Notes: a model not told the origin generated them from the sequence alone. A DNA stretch of 21,872 bases from an uncultured Lysobacteraceae bacterium (GCA_946480825.1 CAMLLG010000065.1:1-21872), one strand, 5' to 3'. Shown: positions 1-8,094, counted from the first letter of the stretch. Made by a program: numbers and translations.

Positions 1-122
1 ACCAGCCCAGCAACCTCAAGCGCAAGCGCGACCACGGTTTCCGTGCCCGCATGAAAACCGCCGACGGTCGCAAGGTCCTCGCCCGCCGTCGCGCCAAGGG
101 CCGCAAACGCCTCACCGCCTGA
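1..122 (+). CDS. rpmH: 50S ribosomal protein L34, 3' part (5' end outside window)
   Basis: Reading from base 3 gives [17 protein letters not shown] and then a Lys/Arg-rich tail ending RKRLTA before the TGA at 120-122. This is the nearly invariant sequence of L34, a small basic protein of the large ribosomal subunit that binds 23S rRNA. About 39 of roughly 46 residues are inside the window; the first few codons lie upstream. The gene is followed by rnpA and yidC, the conserved order near the replication origin in many bacteria. No stem-loop terminator is visible between it and rnpA, so the two are probably co-transcribed. The identity is very secure despite the truncation. Confidence 0.97.
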   Translation, partial: QPSNLKRKRDHGFRARMKTADGRKVLARRRAKGRKRLTA

Positions 123-200
123 CGGCAACGGCCATGGCTGCGCCTATCGCAGCCTGCCAGACGCTTTCGGCCTCGGCGTACGCGTTCCGGTGTGTCGTTC

Positions 201-659
201 ATGACTCCCGGTCGCCCTGAAGCCATCGTTTCCGCCCGATACCCGCGCACCGCGCGGGTACGCGCGCGTCCGGAATTCGACGCCGTGTTCTCCAGCGGCC
301 GTCGCGCCGCAAATTCGATCCTCGCCCTGCACCATCTCGCCGATGAGCGCGGGGCGCGTCTCGGCTTGGCGGTCTCACGCAAGGTCGATCGCCGCGCGGT
401 CGTCCGCAATCGCATCAAGCGGGTCTTGCGCGATCATTTCCGCCGCCACCGTGCCGAACTGCCCGGCGGTGCCTACGTGATCGTCGCCCGTGCGCCCGCC
501 GCGCGCGCCAGCGGGGCCGAACTCGCCAGTGCCTTCCGACACGCCTTGCGCAAGCTCGCGTTGCCCCCATCCATCGCGAACGGCACAATGCCGCCCGCCT
601 CTCCTCCTCCTGCCCCAGCGCCGCATTCCGATGGCGCGACGAGTCCCGCCGCCCCATGA
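201..659 (+). CDS. rnpA: Ribonuclease P protein component
   Basis: RnpA is the small basic protein that helps the RNase P RNA cut 5' leaders from pre-tRNAs. The family motif is visible as RNRIKRVLRDHFR (about residues 70-81 from the ATG at 201), preceded by the LGLAVSRKV strand. The core ends near residue 123. About 30 residues of Pro/Ala-rich tail follow, making the protein about 152 aa against roughly 120 for common homologs. An in-frame GTG at 192 is an alternative start; neither has a clear Shine-Dalgarno. The stop overlaps the yidC start (ATGA, 656-659), so translation is probably coupled. The small yidD gene often found between rnpA and yidC is absent. Identity is secure; the start is less so. 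Confidence 0.95.
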   Translation: MTPGRPEAIVSARYPRTARVRARPEFDAVFSSGRRAANSILALHHLADERGARLGLAVSRKVDRRAVVRNRIKRVLRDHFRRHRAELPGGAYVIVARAPAARASGAELASAFRHALRKLALPPSIANGTMPPASPPPAPAPHSDGATSPAAP

Positions 660-2356
660 ATCAACTGCGCACCTTTCTGATCTTCGCCTGGATTCTCGTG
701 GCGACCATTCTGTGGATGGAGTGGAACAAGGAGCAGCGTCAGCCGGTGCAGGCCGCTGCGGCCCAGGCCGCGATGCCGACCACGCAGCCGCAGGGTCTGC
801 CGGCGCCGACGCTCGCGGGCGCCGTGCCGACCGCATCCACGTCGGCCGCCACGGGACAGCCGGCGATGCAGGCGGCCCCCGCCGCGTCGGTCGCAGCGCC
901 GACCTTCACGCTGACCAACGACGTGCTGCGCATCGTTCTCGATGGCGGCAACGTGCGACGCGCTGAACTCCTGCATTACCGGACCAGCCGTGCGCCCGAC
1001 GCGCCGCTGGTGCGCCTGTTCGACGACACCCCGAAGAATTTCTACATCGCCCAGAGCGGATGGACCAGCGATCAGGGCGCACCCGGACACAACGCCGGTT
1101 TCGTCGCCGAACAGTCGGCCACCGATCTGCGTTTGGCCGACGGCGCGAAGACCGTCAGCGCCCGTTTCGTGTGGACCGGCGCCGACGGCGTGACCATCCG
1201 CCGCACTTACACCCTCGGCCGCGGCGAATACGCGCTCAAAGTGCGCGACGACATCGTCAACCGCGGCGCGAAGCCGTGGACCGGCTACATCTATCGCCAG
1301 CTGACGCGGCTGCCGCACGACTTCACGCGCAGCATGTTCAATCCGGAGACGTTCGCCTTCAGCGGCGCGGCCTGGTACACGCCGGCCGAGAAATACGACA
1401 AACGCGGCTACGACGCGTTCCTCGACGACGAACAACTCGAACAGATCGACGCCAAGAACGTGGAGGGCGGCTGGATCGCGCTGCTGCAGCATTATTTCTT
1501 CGCCGCGTGGATTCCGCAGGCCGACCAGAAGGCGAACTACGAACTGGCGCAGGGCGCGGACATGTATGGCATCAACGCCACCGGTCCGCAGTTCACCGTC
1601 GCGCCCGGCACCCAGACCAGCACCGAGGCCAAGCTGTGGATGGGCCCGAAGCTGCAGGACAAACTGGCCGCGCAGGCGCCCGGTTTCGATCTCACCCTCG
1701 ACTACGGCATCTTCACCTTCCTCGCCAAGCCGATCCATTGGCTGCTCGCGCAGTTGCACAAGTTCACCCACAACTGGGGCTTCGCGATCATCCTGCTCGT
1801 GCTGCTGATCAAGCTCGCGCTGTATCCGCTATCGGCCGCGCAGTACAAGTCGATGGCGAAGATGCGCAAGTTCCAGCCGCGCATCCAGCAGCTCAAGGAA
1901 CGCTACGGCGACGACAAGCAGAAGTTCCAGATGGCGATGCTGGAGCTCTACAAGAAAGAGAAGATCAATCCGGCCGGCGGCTGTCTGCCGATCCTGATCC
2001 AGATGCCGGTGTTCCTGGCGCTGTACTGGGTGCTGATCGAATCGGTGGAACTGCGCCAGGCGCCGTGGATGCTGTGGATCCAGGACCTGACCGCGCGCGA
2101 TCCGTTCTTCATCCTGCCGGTCATCAACGCCGCGGTGATGTGGTTCACCCAGAAGATGACGCCGATGGTCGGCATCGATCCGATCCAGCAGCGCATGTTC
2201 CAGCTCATGCCGATCGTGTTCGGCGTGATGTTCGCGTTCTTCCCCGCCGGCCTCGTGCTGTACTGGGTCACCAACGGTGCGCTGGGCATGCTGCAGCAGT
2301 GGTGGATGATGCGGCTGTACGGCGATAAGTCCACTCAAAGCGTCGCAAAGTCCTGA
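656..2356 (+). CDS. yidC: Membrane protein insertase YidC
   Basis: YidC inserts and folds inner-membrane proteins, alone or with SecYEG. The 566-aa product has the Gram-negative layout: an N-terminal membrane anchor (residues 5-22), a large periplasmic domain (about 80-340), then a C-terminal membrane core. Core hallmarks include AQYKSMAKMRK followed by a cytoplasmic helical hairpin, NPAGGCLPILIQMPVFLALYW near residue 440, ELRQAPW, and a last helix ending in FFPAGLVLYWVTN. The groove position that is Arg in E. coli (Arg366, TM2) appears to be Lys386 here, which keeps the positive charge. The start overlaps the rnpA stop by 4 nt and has no good Shine-Dalgarno of its own, suggesting coupling. 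A strong hairpin terminator follows. Confidence 0.98.
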   Translation: MNQLRTFLIFAWILVATILWMEWNKEQRQPVQAAAAQAAMPTTQPQGLPAPTLAGAVPTASTSAATGQPAMQAAPAASVAAPTFTLTNDVLRIVLDGGNVRRAELLHYRTSRAPDAPLVRLFDDTPKNFYIAQSGWTSDQGAPGHNAGFVAEQSATDLRLADGAKTVSARFVWTGADGVTIRRTYTLGRGEYALKVRDDIVNRGAKPWTGYIYRQLTRLPHDFTRSMFNPETFAFSGAAWYTPAEKYDKRGYDAFLDDEQLEQIDAKNVEGGWIALLQHYFFAAWIPQADQKANYELAQGADMYGINATGPQFTVAPGTQTSTEAKLWMGPKLQDKLAAQAPGFDLTLDYGIFTFLAKPIHWLLAQLHKFTHNWGFAIILLVLLIKLALYPLSAAQYKSMAKMRKFQPRIQQLKERYGDDKQKFQMAMLELYKKEKINPAGGCLPILIQMPVFLALYWVLIESVELRQAPWMLWIQDLTARDPFFILPVINAAVMWFTQKMTPMVGIDPIQQRMFQLMPIVFGVMFAFFPAGLVLYWVTNGALGMLQQWWMMRLYGDKSTQSVAKS

Positions 2357-2383
2357 TCCGACCTTCGCGCACGATTTGACTGT

Positions 2384-2414
2384 GAAGCCCGCCGAAAGGC
2401 GGGCTTCGCGTTTC
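2384..2414 (+). terminator. Intrinsic terminator after yidC
   Basis: A perfect 10-bp inverted repeat (GAAGCCCGCC, 2384-2393, with GGCGGGCTTC, 2398-2407) encloses a GAAA tetraloop. Only a short T-run (GCGTTTCC) follows. It lies 27 nt after the yidC stop and should end the rpmH-rnpA-yidC transcript. Confidence 0.85.
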
Positions 2415-2464
2415 CCGAGCGGGATCCGCTCTAAGTGCATCGACGCCATGCGAAGACCCCGACA

Positions 2465-2812
2465 ATGCGCAATCCGATGAATACCTTCCTCATCCTGTTC
2501 GGTGGTCTCGCTGCCGTCGGTGGTGTGGGTGCCGTGCAGCTGATCGTTCCCAATTTCCAGAATGTGTTCGAGAACTTCGGTGCCGAACTGCCGCTGCTCA
2601 GTCGGCTCTTCGTCGACGGCCGCCTGTTCCTGTGGGTGTTGCCGTTGTCGGTGCCGATCGCGGCATCCTTCATTCGTGCGCGAACACCGGAAGACGCTCG
2701 CCGCGGCATCGTCGCACTGCTGCTGGGTCTGGCCATCGCGATCGGTCTACCGCTGTTGTGCGTTTTCGCGATGTATCTGCCGATCTTCGGGCTGGCGGCA
2801 CAGGTGGAGTGA
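2465..2812 (+). CDS. Small membrane protein, resembles a fragment of type II secretion F/PilC proteins
   Basis: The product is about 116 aa with three hydrophobic segments: one near the N-terminus (FLILFGGLAAVGG), one in the middle (LFLWVLPLSVPIAASF) and a long one near the C-terminus (ALLLGLAIAIGLPLLCVFAMY). Between the first two is VPNFQNVFENFGAELPLLSR. This resembles the VPxFxxxFxxFGAELPxxT stretch of the GspF/PilC family, but the rest of that ~400-residue protein is absent. Whether it is a true relative or only looks similar is undecided. Starts at GTG 2435, ATG 2465 and ATG 2477 are all in frame. ATG 2465 is chosen for a GAAG about 10 nt upstream, but 2477 would put the start right at the first membrane segment. 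Function unknown. Confidence 0.7.
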   Translation: MRNPMNTFLILFGGLAAVGGVGAVQLIVPNFQNVFENFGAELPLLSRLFVDGRLFLWVLPLSVPIAASFIRARTPEDARRGIVALLLGLAIAIGLPLLCVFAMYLPIFGLAAQVE

Positions 2813-2861
2813 GGCGACGCCCCGCATCGCGGATCCGGCGGAAGTCGACGATCGTAACCGG

Positions 2862-2892
2862 TTGGAAATTCAGCCGCCTCGATGTCGACAAT
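2862..2892 (+). promoter_or_regulatory. Possible promoter for mnmE
   Basis: TTGGAA (2862-2867) and GACAAT (2887-2892) resemble -35 and -10 boxes with a long 19-bp spacer. The start would lie about 90 nt upstream of mnmE. This is the best candidate in the 177-bp gap, but it is weak. Confidence 0.25.
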
Positions 2893-2989
2893 AGGCAACT
2901 TCACTCCAAGAAGTCGTCCGCCATCGCTTCACCGATTCCCCCATTCCCTGCGATCCTAAACGCTGGCGTTTCCATCCGAGGTCGACCGC

Positions 2990-4339
2990 ATGCACAGCCA
3001 GCACATGCACACTCAGAACACCATCGCCGCCATCGCCACCGCCGCGGGTGCCGGCGGCGTGGGTGTGGTGCGCATATCCGGTGCGCGTGCGCGAGAGATC
3101 GCTGAAACGCTCTGCGGCAGACGATTGAGGCCACGTTTCGCGCACTACGCCCGATTTCAGGACGAACACGGCGAGACGCTGGACGACGGCATCGCCCTGT
3201 ATTTCCGGGCGCCCGCGAGTTACACCGGCGAGGATGTCGTCGAGCTGCAGGCGCACGGCAGCCCGGCGGTGTTGCGCGCGCTGCTCGATCGCTGCTGCGC
3301 GCTGGGCGCGCGGGTGGCGCGACCGGGCGAGTTCAGCGAACGCGCGTTTCTCAACGGCAAGCTCGATCTCGCTCAGGCCGAAGCGGTGGCTGACCTGATC
3401 GCCGCCGGCGATGCGCGCGCGGCGCGCGCGGCGCGGCGTTCGCTGGACGGCGTGTTCTCGCGGCGTGTGGATGCGATCGGCGATGCGCTGCTGGGGTTGC
3501 GCGTGCATGTCGAAGCGGCGATCGATTTCGTCGACGAACCCCTCGACACCCTCGGCGGCGCGCAACTGCGCGACGGTCTGGCGCGTGCCGCCGCGGATCT
3601 CGATGCCCTGCTGATCGAGGCCGAACGTGGGCAGAAGCTGCGCGATGGCCTGCATGCGGTGATCGTCGGTCCGCCCAACGCCGGAAAGAGTTCGCTCTTG
3701 AATGCATTGGCCGGCAGCGAACGCGCCATCGTCAGCGACATCGCCGGCACCACCCGCGATCTGCTGCGCGAGACCGTGCGTGTCGATGGCGTGGAACTCA
3801 CGCTCGTCGACACCGCAGGCCTGCGCGCGGGCGGAGATGCGATCGAACGTGAAGGCATGCGTCGCGCCGCGTCCGAACTGACCCACGCCGATCTGGCGAT
3901 CGTGGTGCTCGACGCGAACGACATCGCGTCCGGGCGTGCGGCGGTCGCCGAGGCCATCGCCGGGGTCCCGCAGCGGCTGTGGGTGATGAACAAGGCCGAT
4001 CTGTTGTCGGACTCGCCGTCGGCGTCCGACGATACGGTGTGGGTCTCCGCGCGGACCGGCGCCGGCCTGGATGCGCTGCATGTGCGGCTGCGAGCGCTGG
4101 CCGGGCTGGAGACCGAAGGTGCCGAGGGCGCCTTCAGCGCGCGGGCGCGTCAGGTCGATGCCCTGCGACGTGCGCGGCAGGAATTGGTCGCTGCGCGGCA
4201 ACAGCTGGAAGCGGATATGCTGGACCTGACCGCCGAATCGTTGCGCGCCGCCCACGAGAGCCTCGGGGAAATCACGGGACGAGTGGCGCCAGACGACTTA
4301 CTCGGTCACATTTTTTCGCGTTTCTGTATCGGAAAGTAG
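2990..4339 (+). CDS. mnmE: tRNA uridine-5-carboxymethylaminomethyl(34) synthesis GTPase MnmE
   Basis: MnmE (TrmE), with MnmG, modifies the wobble uridine of several tRNAs using GTP, methylene-tetrahydrofolate and ammonium or glycine. The 449-aa product is full length. Its N-terminal folate-binding domain begins with [21 protein letters not shown]. The helical domain is interrupted by a G domain with GPPNAGKSS (227-235), AGTTRD (252-257), DTAG (274-277) and NKAD (334-337). It ends in FCIGK, carrying the catalytic Cys (Cys446). The ATG at 2990 is supported by GAGG 8 nt upstream; a second ATG at 3005 is possible. Its place after yidC is conserved in many proteobacteria. Confidence 0.98.
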   Translation: MHSQHMHTQNTIAAIATAAGAGGVGVVRISGARAREIAETLCGRRLRPRFAHYARFQDEHGETLDDGIALYFRAPASYTGEDVVELQAHGSPAVLRALLDRCCALGARVARPGEFSERAFLNGKLDLAQAEAVADLIAAGDARAARAARRSLDGVFSRRVDAIGDALLGLRVHVEAAIDFVDEPLDTLGGAQLRDGLARAAADLDALLIEAERGQKLRDGLHAVIVGPPNAGKSSLLNALAGSERAIVSDIAGTTRDLLRETVRVDGVELTLVDTAGLRAGGDAIEREGMRRAASELTHADLAIVVLDANDIASGRAAVAEAIAGVPQRLWVMNKADLLSDSPSASDDTVWVSARTGAGLDALHVRLRALAGLETEGAEGAFSARARQVDALRRARQELVAARQQLEADMLDLTAESLRAAHESLGEITGRVAPDDLLGHIFSRFCIGK

Positions 4340-4436
4340 ACAACGAAGCCGCCCGGGGGATGCGGGCGTGCGCGACAGGGGGTGCGCTGGCACAGGATGT
4401 GCTTGCAAACCAAGACCAGCCCAGGAAACCACCGTG

Positions 4437-5501
4437 ATGTCCGCCGCCCAAGACACCGCCCAATCGCTCGATCCTTCGTCCCGGAATATCTTCCGCACCG
4501 CCGCGTTGTCCGCCGCGCTGGTTCTGGCCATCGTGGCCTGCGGCGGCGACAAGCCGGCGACCGATGCTCCGGCCGCACAGCCGGAGGCTGCCGCACAGAC
4601 CCCGCAGGCGCCGACCCAGGCCGTGTCGGCCCAGGTCGCCGCGATGAGCGTGGACCAGCTGCGCGAGGCGGCCCGCGCCGCTCAGGCCGAACAGCGCATG
4701 TATGCGCCCTCCGGCAACAACGCGATGGAGTACTACCTCGCCCTGCGCGACAAGCAGCCGAACGACGCCGCCGTCGCCAGCGCACTCACCGATCTCATGC
4801 CCTATGCGCTGATCGCCGCCGAGCAGAGCATCGCCCGCGACGATTTCGCCGAAGCCCAGCGTCTGTACGCGCTGATGGAAAAGACCGACAAGGCCGCGCC
4901 CGCGCTGCCGCGACTGAAACAGTCGCTCACCGACGCCCAATCCAGCTTCGCCCAGCGTCAGCAGCAGCAGGAAGTCGATGCCGAAACCGAGAAGGCGCGT
5001 CTGGCCAAGCTCGAAGAGGATCGCAAGAAGGCGCAGGAAGAAACCCAGCGTCTCGCCGCGGAGCGTCTCGCCCAGCAGCAGCAACAGCAGCAGGCCGCGG
5101 CGGCCGCCCAGGCGCAGCGTGAAGCGGCCGATCGCGAAGCCGCGCAGCGCGCCGCCGCACAGCGCGAAGCCGCGCAACGCGAAGCGGCCGAACGCGAAGC
5201 GGCGGCACGCGCCACCGCGGCCCAGCCTGCCGCCGCCGCCAGCGCCAGCGATCTGCGCGCGATCAGCACGCCGCCACCGAGATACCCGCCGGAAGCGCTG
5301 CGCGCCGGAACCTCGGGCGAAGTACTGGTCGAATTCACCGTCGCTACCGACGGTTCCGTCAGCAGCGCCCGCGTGGTGCGCGGCAATCCGCCGCGGGTGT
5401 TCGACCGCGAAGCGGTCGCCGCGGTCAAGCGCTGGCGCTATCAACCGGTGGCATCGCCGGTCACCACGCGCCGCACCATCGGCTTCAAACCGGGTGGCTG
5501 A
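4437..5501 (+). CDS. TonB-family protein with lipobox, TPR-like middle and coiled coil
   Basis: The last 85 residues (about 270-354 of 354) form a TonB C-terminal domain: YPPEALRAGTSGEVLVEFTV, an SVSSARVV strand, then FDREAVAAVKRWRYQPV. Proteins with this domain contact outer-membrane receptors and transmit inner-membrane energy. The N-terminal hydrophobic segment ends IVACGG, a match to a lipobox, so Cys35 may be lipidated instead of the segment staying as a TonB anchor. Residues 70-165 look helical (ALIAAEQSIARDDFAEAQRLYALMEK), as in TPR units. Residues 170-262 are a Gln/Ala/Glu/Arg coiled coil with six pentapeptide repeats. The ATG at 4437 follows AGGA by 10 nt. No exbB/exbD is nearby, so a role in transport or in envelope architecture cannot be decided. 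Confidence 0.85.
   Translation: MSAAQDTAQSLDPSSRNIFRTAALSAALVLAIVACGGDKPATDAPAAQPEAAAQTPQAPTQAVSAQVAAMSVDQLREAARAAQAEQRMYAPSGNNAMEYYLALRDKQPNDAAVASALTDLMPYALIAAEQSIARDDFAEAQRLYALMEKTDKAAPALPRLKQSLTDAQSSFAQRQQQQEVDAETEKARLAKLEEDRKKAQEETQRLAAERLAQQQQQQQAAAAAQAQREAADREAAQRAAAQREAAQREAAEREAAARATAAQPAAAASASDLRAISTPPPRYPPEALRAGTSGEVLVEFTVATDGSVSSARVVRGNPPRVFDREAVAAVKRWRYQPVASPVTTRRTIGFKPGG
5118..5207 (+). repeat. Six tandem 15-nt coding repeats (R-E/A-A-A-x)
   Basis: Six consecutive 15-nt units begin at 5118, 5133, 5148, 5163, 5178 and 5193. Each is a variant of CGCGAAGCCGCGCAG and encodes REAA(D/Q/E/A), or RAAAQ in unit three. They make up the end of the TonB-family coiled coil, just before its folded domain, and could change copy number by slippage. 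Confidence 0.85.
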
Positions 5502-5616
5502 GGCAGGCCGCTCGCGCTGCATTACCGCGCGGCCTGCCGAAGACCCGGGCATGGATATCCGGGCGGGAACTTCGATACCCGCACCGCATCGCCATGGACG
5601 GCATGGCATCTCCACG

Positions 5617-5642
5617 AAAAACCCGGCGCAAGCCGGGTTTTT
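5617..5642. terminator. Bidirectional intrinsic terminator
   Basis: A perfect 11-bp inverted repeat (AAAAACCCGGC with GCCGGGTTTTT) closes a GCAA tetraloop. It has a T-run in both directions. It lies between the TonB-family gene and the convergent small gene at 5676-5885 and would serve both. Confidence 0.92.
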
Positions 5643-5675
5643 CTTTGAATCGATCTGCTCCCATCCGCCAACCGC

Positions 5676-5885
5676 TTACGCTGCGCGGTCCACGCACGCG
5701 TTCGATTCGATGGCGGCGATGGTGCCATGCGCATCCGTGCGCAGCAGGCTGTCCGACAACCGCGGCAGATCGATGCACGCAGGGCGCACCGGCAGACGCC
5801 GTCCATAGCGCGGGGCGCGCGTACCGTAGGTCGGCCGGGTTCGTGGCGGATGCAGGAATATCATTTCGGTCTTGAACAATTGCAT
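5676..5885 (-). CDS. Small Arg/Tyr/Gly-rich protein, paralog A
   Basis: This is a 69-codon gene of unknown function. The start at 5885 follows AAGGAG 7 nt upstream, the best ribosome site in the region, which supports real translation. The product starts MQLFKTEMIFLHPP and has a basic middle TYGTRAPRYGRRLPV followed by DLPRLSDSLLRTD. It ends in a small-residue tail. It has no signal peptide, membrane segment or Cys pairs that would define a family. It resembles the 71-codon gene at 8174-8389 in length, order of composition and the YGRRxPV...LPxxLxxS pattern. It ends just before the bidirectional terminator and is divergent from aceK. I do not recognise the family; a regulatory peptide, modified-peptide precursor or nucleic-acid-binding microprotein are only guesses. 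Confidence 0.6.
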   Translation of the reverse strand: MQLFKTEMIFLHPPRTRPTYGTRAPRYGRRLPVRPACIDLPRLSDSLLRTDAHGTIAAIESNACVDRAA

Positions 5886-6280
5886 GAGTCTCTCCTTGGA
5901 CGGGTGCGGGATGCGCATGGCGCGGCAGGTCGCACGCGCGCGACGGACGCGTGCCCGGTCGCGGTGCGTGCTTGGATGCCCTCGTCGTGCGCGAAGGCGG
6001 ATTGCGGTTGCGGCGATGCGCGTGCGGATACGGACGCGAAACGCGTTGACGGACCTGGATTCGTCGGGGTGCCCGGCGGCACATCCTTGTGCCCGGGAAC
6101 GTCATGTCCGCTCGCGCCTTCCGGCGGCGTCGCGGCGTTCCCTGCTCCTGGCGCATCCCTGCGAACCGGACGATCAGTGTCTCCCGAACCCGTCTCGCGG
6201 ACTGCGACGGCCGCGCCGTCGAGGCATGTCGATTTCGGGAGCTCGTCCTTCGTGAAACCCTTGTTTTGATGGGGTTTCAC
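5861..6280 (-). other. Open frame of 139 codons upstream of paralog A, coding status uncertain
   Basis: On the minus strand an open frame runs from GTG 6280 to a TGA at 5861-5863, overlapping the first 25 nt of the small gene at 5676-5885 in another frame. The product starts MKPHQNKGFTKDELPK and becomes Pro/Gly/Ala-rich, with no recognisable domain. A GGAA lies upstream of the GTG, but its first codons sit in an inverted repeat. Long chance frames are common in GC-rich DNA, so this may not be a gene. Confidence 0.2.
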
Positions 6281-6281
6281 G
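6251..6281. repeat. 10-bp inverted repeat upstream of aceK
   Basis: CGTGAAACCC (6251-6260) and GGGTTTCACG (6272-6281) are perfect complements around an 11-nt AT-richer loop. No T-run follows on the plus strand. It lies about 85 bp upstream of aceK, so an operator or RNA hairpin is as likely as a terminator. Confidence 0.6.
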
Positions 6282-6352
6282 CACTTCCGTCATGGAGGAA
6301 ATGATAGGGTTCCGAGGTCTCACGGGCTGCGATTTCGAGACGCGCGCTGACG

Positions 6353-6364
6353 TACACTGCGGAC
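6353..6364 (+). promoter_or_regulatory. -10-like box directly upstream of aceK, possible leaderless start
   Basis: TACACT (6353-6358) sits 6 nt before the aceK ATG, so transcription would begin at or next to the start codon. No Shine-Dalgarno is present and no good -35 box is seen. It resembles the TACAAT-GGCGG cores elsewhere in the window. Confidence 0.3.
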
Positions 6365-8086
6365 ATGCCGTCCTCGCCCATCGTGCCCGTTTCCGATACC
6401 GCGCAGCGCGCGGCGACGCGCATCGCCCGCGGATTCGAGGACTACGACGCGCGCTTCTCCGACATCACCCGCCGCGCGCGCCGCCGGTTCGAACGTCGCG
6501 ACTGGAAACATGCCCACACCGACGCCACCGCGCGCATCGATCTGTACGAACAATGCGTGCGCGAAACTCTGGCGGGGCTGGAAGCGCTGCTGGAAGAACG
6601 CGTCCGTTCGCGGCCGCTGTGGCGCGCGATCCTGCCGGCGTACGCCGCGCGCATCGCGTCGCGGCCGGATCGAGAGTTGTACAAGACCTTCTACAACTCG
6701 CTGGTGCGTCGCTTCTTCCAGATCGACGGCGTGGCGCCGGACGTGGAGTTCCTGGCCTTGGAGATCGTGCCCACCGGCGATCCCGCGTGTCCCGGCGAGC
6801 TGCGCCATCATGCCTTCGATGGCGACGCGCGCACGGTCTGGCGCGATGTGTTCCGCGCGCTCGATTACAACAACGGCTGGGTCGATCTCGACGCCAGCGC
6901 GACCGCGGTGGCGGAAGCGCTCGGATCGCGCGGGGTGATCGGCGTGTCGATGCTGCGCACGCCGTTCTATCGCGAACGACGCGCCTATCTCGTCGGCCGT
7001 GCGCACGGCGCTTCCGGCGCGACCTATCCGGTGGTCATCGCGCTGGTGAGCGAAGTCGGCGGCGTGCGTGCCGATGCGGTGATCGTCGACGATCAGCAGA
7101 TCTCGATCCTGTTCGGCTTTTCGCGCAGTCATTTCCATGCCGACATCGCCCGCGTCGCGGATGTCGTTGCGTTTCTCCACCAGTTGTTGCCGCGCAAGCC
7201 GCTGGACGAGCTGTTCACGGTCGTCGGTCGCATCAAGCAGGGCAAGACCGAACGTTACCGTCAGGTCTACCGTCATCTCGCGGAATTCCCGGACGAAGAA
7301 CTGGTGCTGGCCGACGGCGAGCGCGGCATGGTGATGGCGGTGTTCACGCCGCGCGGGTACCCGGTGGTGTTCAAGCTGATCCGCGATCGCTTCGCCTATC
7401 CGAAGGACATGGTGCGGGCCGAGGTCGAGGAAAAATACCGGCTGGTGTTCCGCCGCGACCGCGTCGGTCGGCTGGTCGATGCGCAGGAATTCCTGCGTCT
7501 GCGATTTCCGAAGCGGCAGTTCGCGGCGGATGCGCTGCATGAGTTGTTGAGCGAATGCGCGCAGACCGTGCAGCTCGACGGCGACGAGGTGCTGATCCGC
7601 CATTGCTACGTGGAGCGCCGGGTGCGGCCGTTGAACCTGTACGTGCGCGAAGCCGCGGCGCCGATGGCCGAGCGCGCGGTGCTCGACTACGGCCAGGCGA
7701 TCAAGGATCTCGCCCGCAGCAACATCTTTCCGGGCGATCTGCTGCTGAAGAATTTCGGCGTGACCCGCCATGGCCGCGTGCTGTTCTACGATTACGACGA
7801 GCTGTGCCTGGTCGAAGAGTGCAGTTTCCGCGTGGTGCCGCCGATGCGCGAGGAAGACGAGACGCGGCCGCTGGACGAATGGCTGTACGCCGGTGCCGAT
7901 GATGTGTTTCCCGAACTGTTCCCGCAGTTCCTCGGGATCGTGCCCGCGTTGCGCGCGCGGCTGCGGGAAGTGCATGGCGAGATCTTCGATCCCGCGTGGT
8001 GGCGCGACGTGCAGACGCGTCTGGCCGCGGGCGAGCACTTCGATGTGCCGCCGTATCCCGACGCGGTGCGTCTGCCGTCGGGCTGA
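6365..8086 (+). CDS. aceK: Isocitrate dehydrogenase kinase/phosphatase AceK
   Basis: AceK phosphorylates and dephosphorylates isocitrate dehydrogenase, switching carbon between the TCA cycle and the glyoxylate bypass. The 573-aa length fits the family. The N-terminal regulatory half includes ELYKTFYNSLVRRFF (104-118). The kinase-like half shows GMVMAVFTPRGYPVVFKLIRD with the ATP-contacting Lys337. Then come DYGQAIKDLARSNIFPGD with Asp458, KNFG with Asn463, and FYDYDE with Asp476. These correspond to E. coli Lys336, Asp457, Asn462 and Asp475. The usual partners aceB and aceA are not in the window, so this copy stands alone. It is flanked by two paralogous small genes on the opposite strand. 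The ATG at 6365 has no Shine-Dalgarno. Confidence 0.97.
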   Translation: MPSSPIVPVSDTAQRAATRIARGFEDYDARFSDITRRARRRFERRDWKHAHTDATARIDLYEQCVRETLAGLEALLEERVRSRPLWRAILPAYAARIASRPDRELYKTFYNSLVRRFFQIDGVAPDVEFLALEIVPTGDPACPGELRHHAFDGDARTVWRDVFRALDYNNGWVDLDASATAVAEALGSRGVIGVSMLRTPFYRERRAYLVGRAHGASGATYPVVIALVSEVGGVRADAVIVDDQQISILFGFSRSHFHADIARVADVVAFLHQLLPRKPLDELFTVVGRIKQGKTERYRQVYRHLAEFPDEELVLADGERGMVMAVFTPRGYPVVFKLIRDRFAYPKDMVRAEVEEKYRLVFRRDRVGRLVDAQEFLRLRFPKRQFAADALHELLSECAQTVQLDGDEVLIRHCYVERRVRPLNLYVREAAAPMAERAVLDYGQAIKDLARSNIFPGDLLLKNFGVTRHGRVLFYDYDELCLVEECSFRVVPPMREEDETRPLDEWLYAGADDVFPELFPQFLGIVPALRARLREVHGEIFDPAWWRDVQTRLAAGEHFDVPPYPDAVRLPSG

Positions 8087-8094
8087 ACAATGAA

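Larger units (their letters stand above)
5886..6364. other. 479-bp gap between paralog A and aceK
   Basis: No gene here can be supported with confidence. The stretch contains the Shine-Dalgarno of the small minus-strand gene, the doubtful 139-codon frame, an inverted repeat at 6251-6281 and a -10-like TACACT at 6353. It should carry the promoters of the small gene and aceK, but no convincing -35/-10 pair was found for the minus strand. Confidence 0.6.

Noticed and set aside
473..1771. Long minus-strand open frame opposite rnpA and yidC
   Set aside because: Shadow of the conserved genes on the plus strand; no domain and Arg/Gly-rich composition typical of antisense frames in GC-rich DNA.
2870..4255. 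461-codon minus-strand frame opposite mnmE
   Set aside because: mnmE is full length with all motifs; this frame has no recognisable domain.
4305..4330. T-run near the mnmE end as a terminator
   Set aside because: The T-run lies inside the last mnmE codons and has no preceding stem-loop.
4272..5615. 447-codon minus-strand frame opposite the TonB-family gene
   Set aside because: Antisense of the repeat-rich coiled coil, which gives Leu/Gly/Arg runs; no family match.
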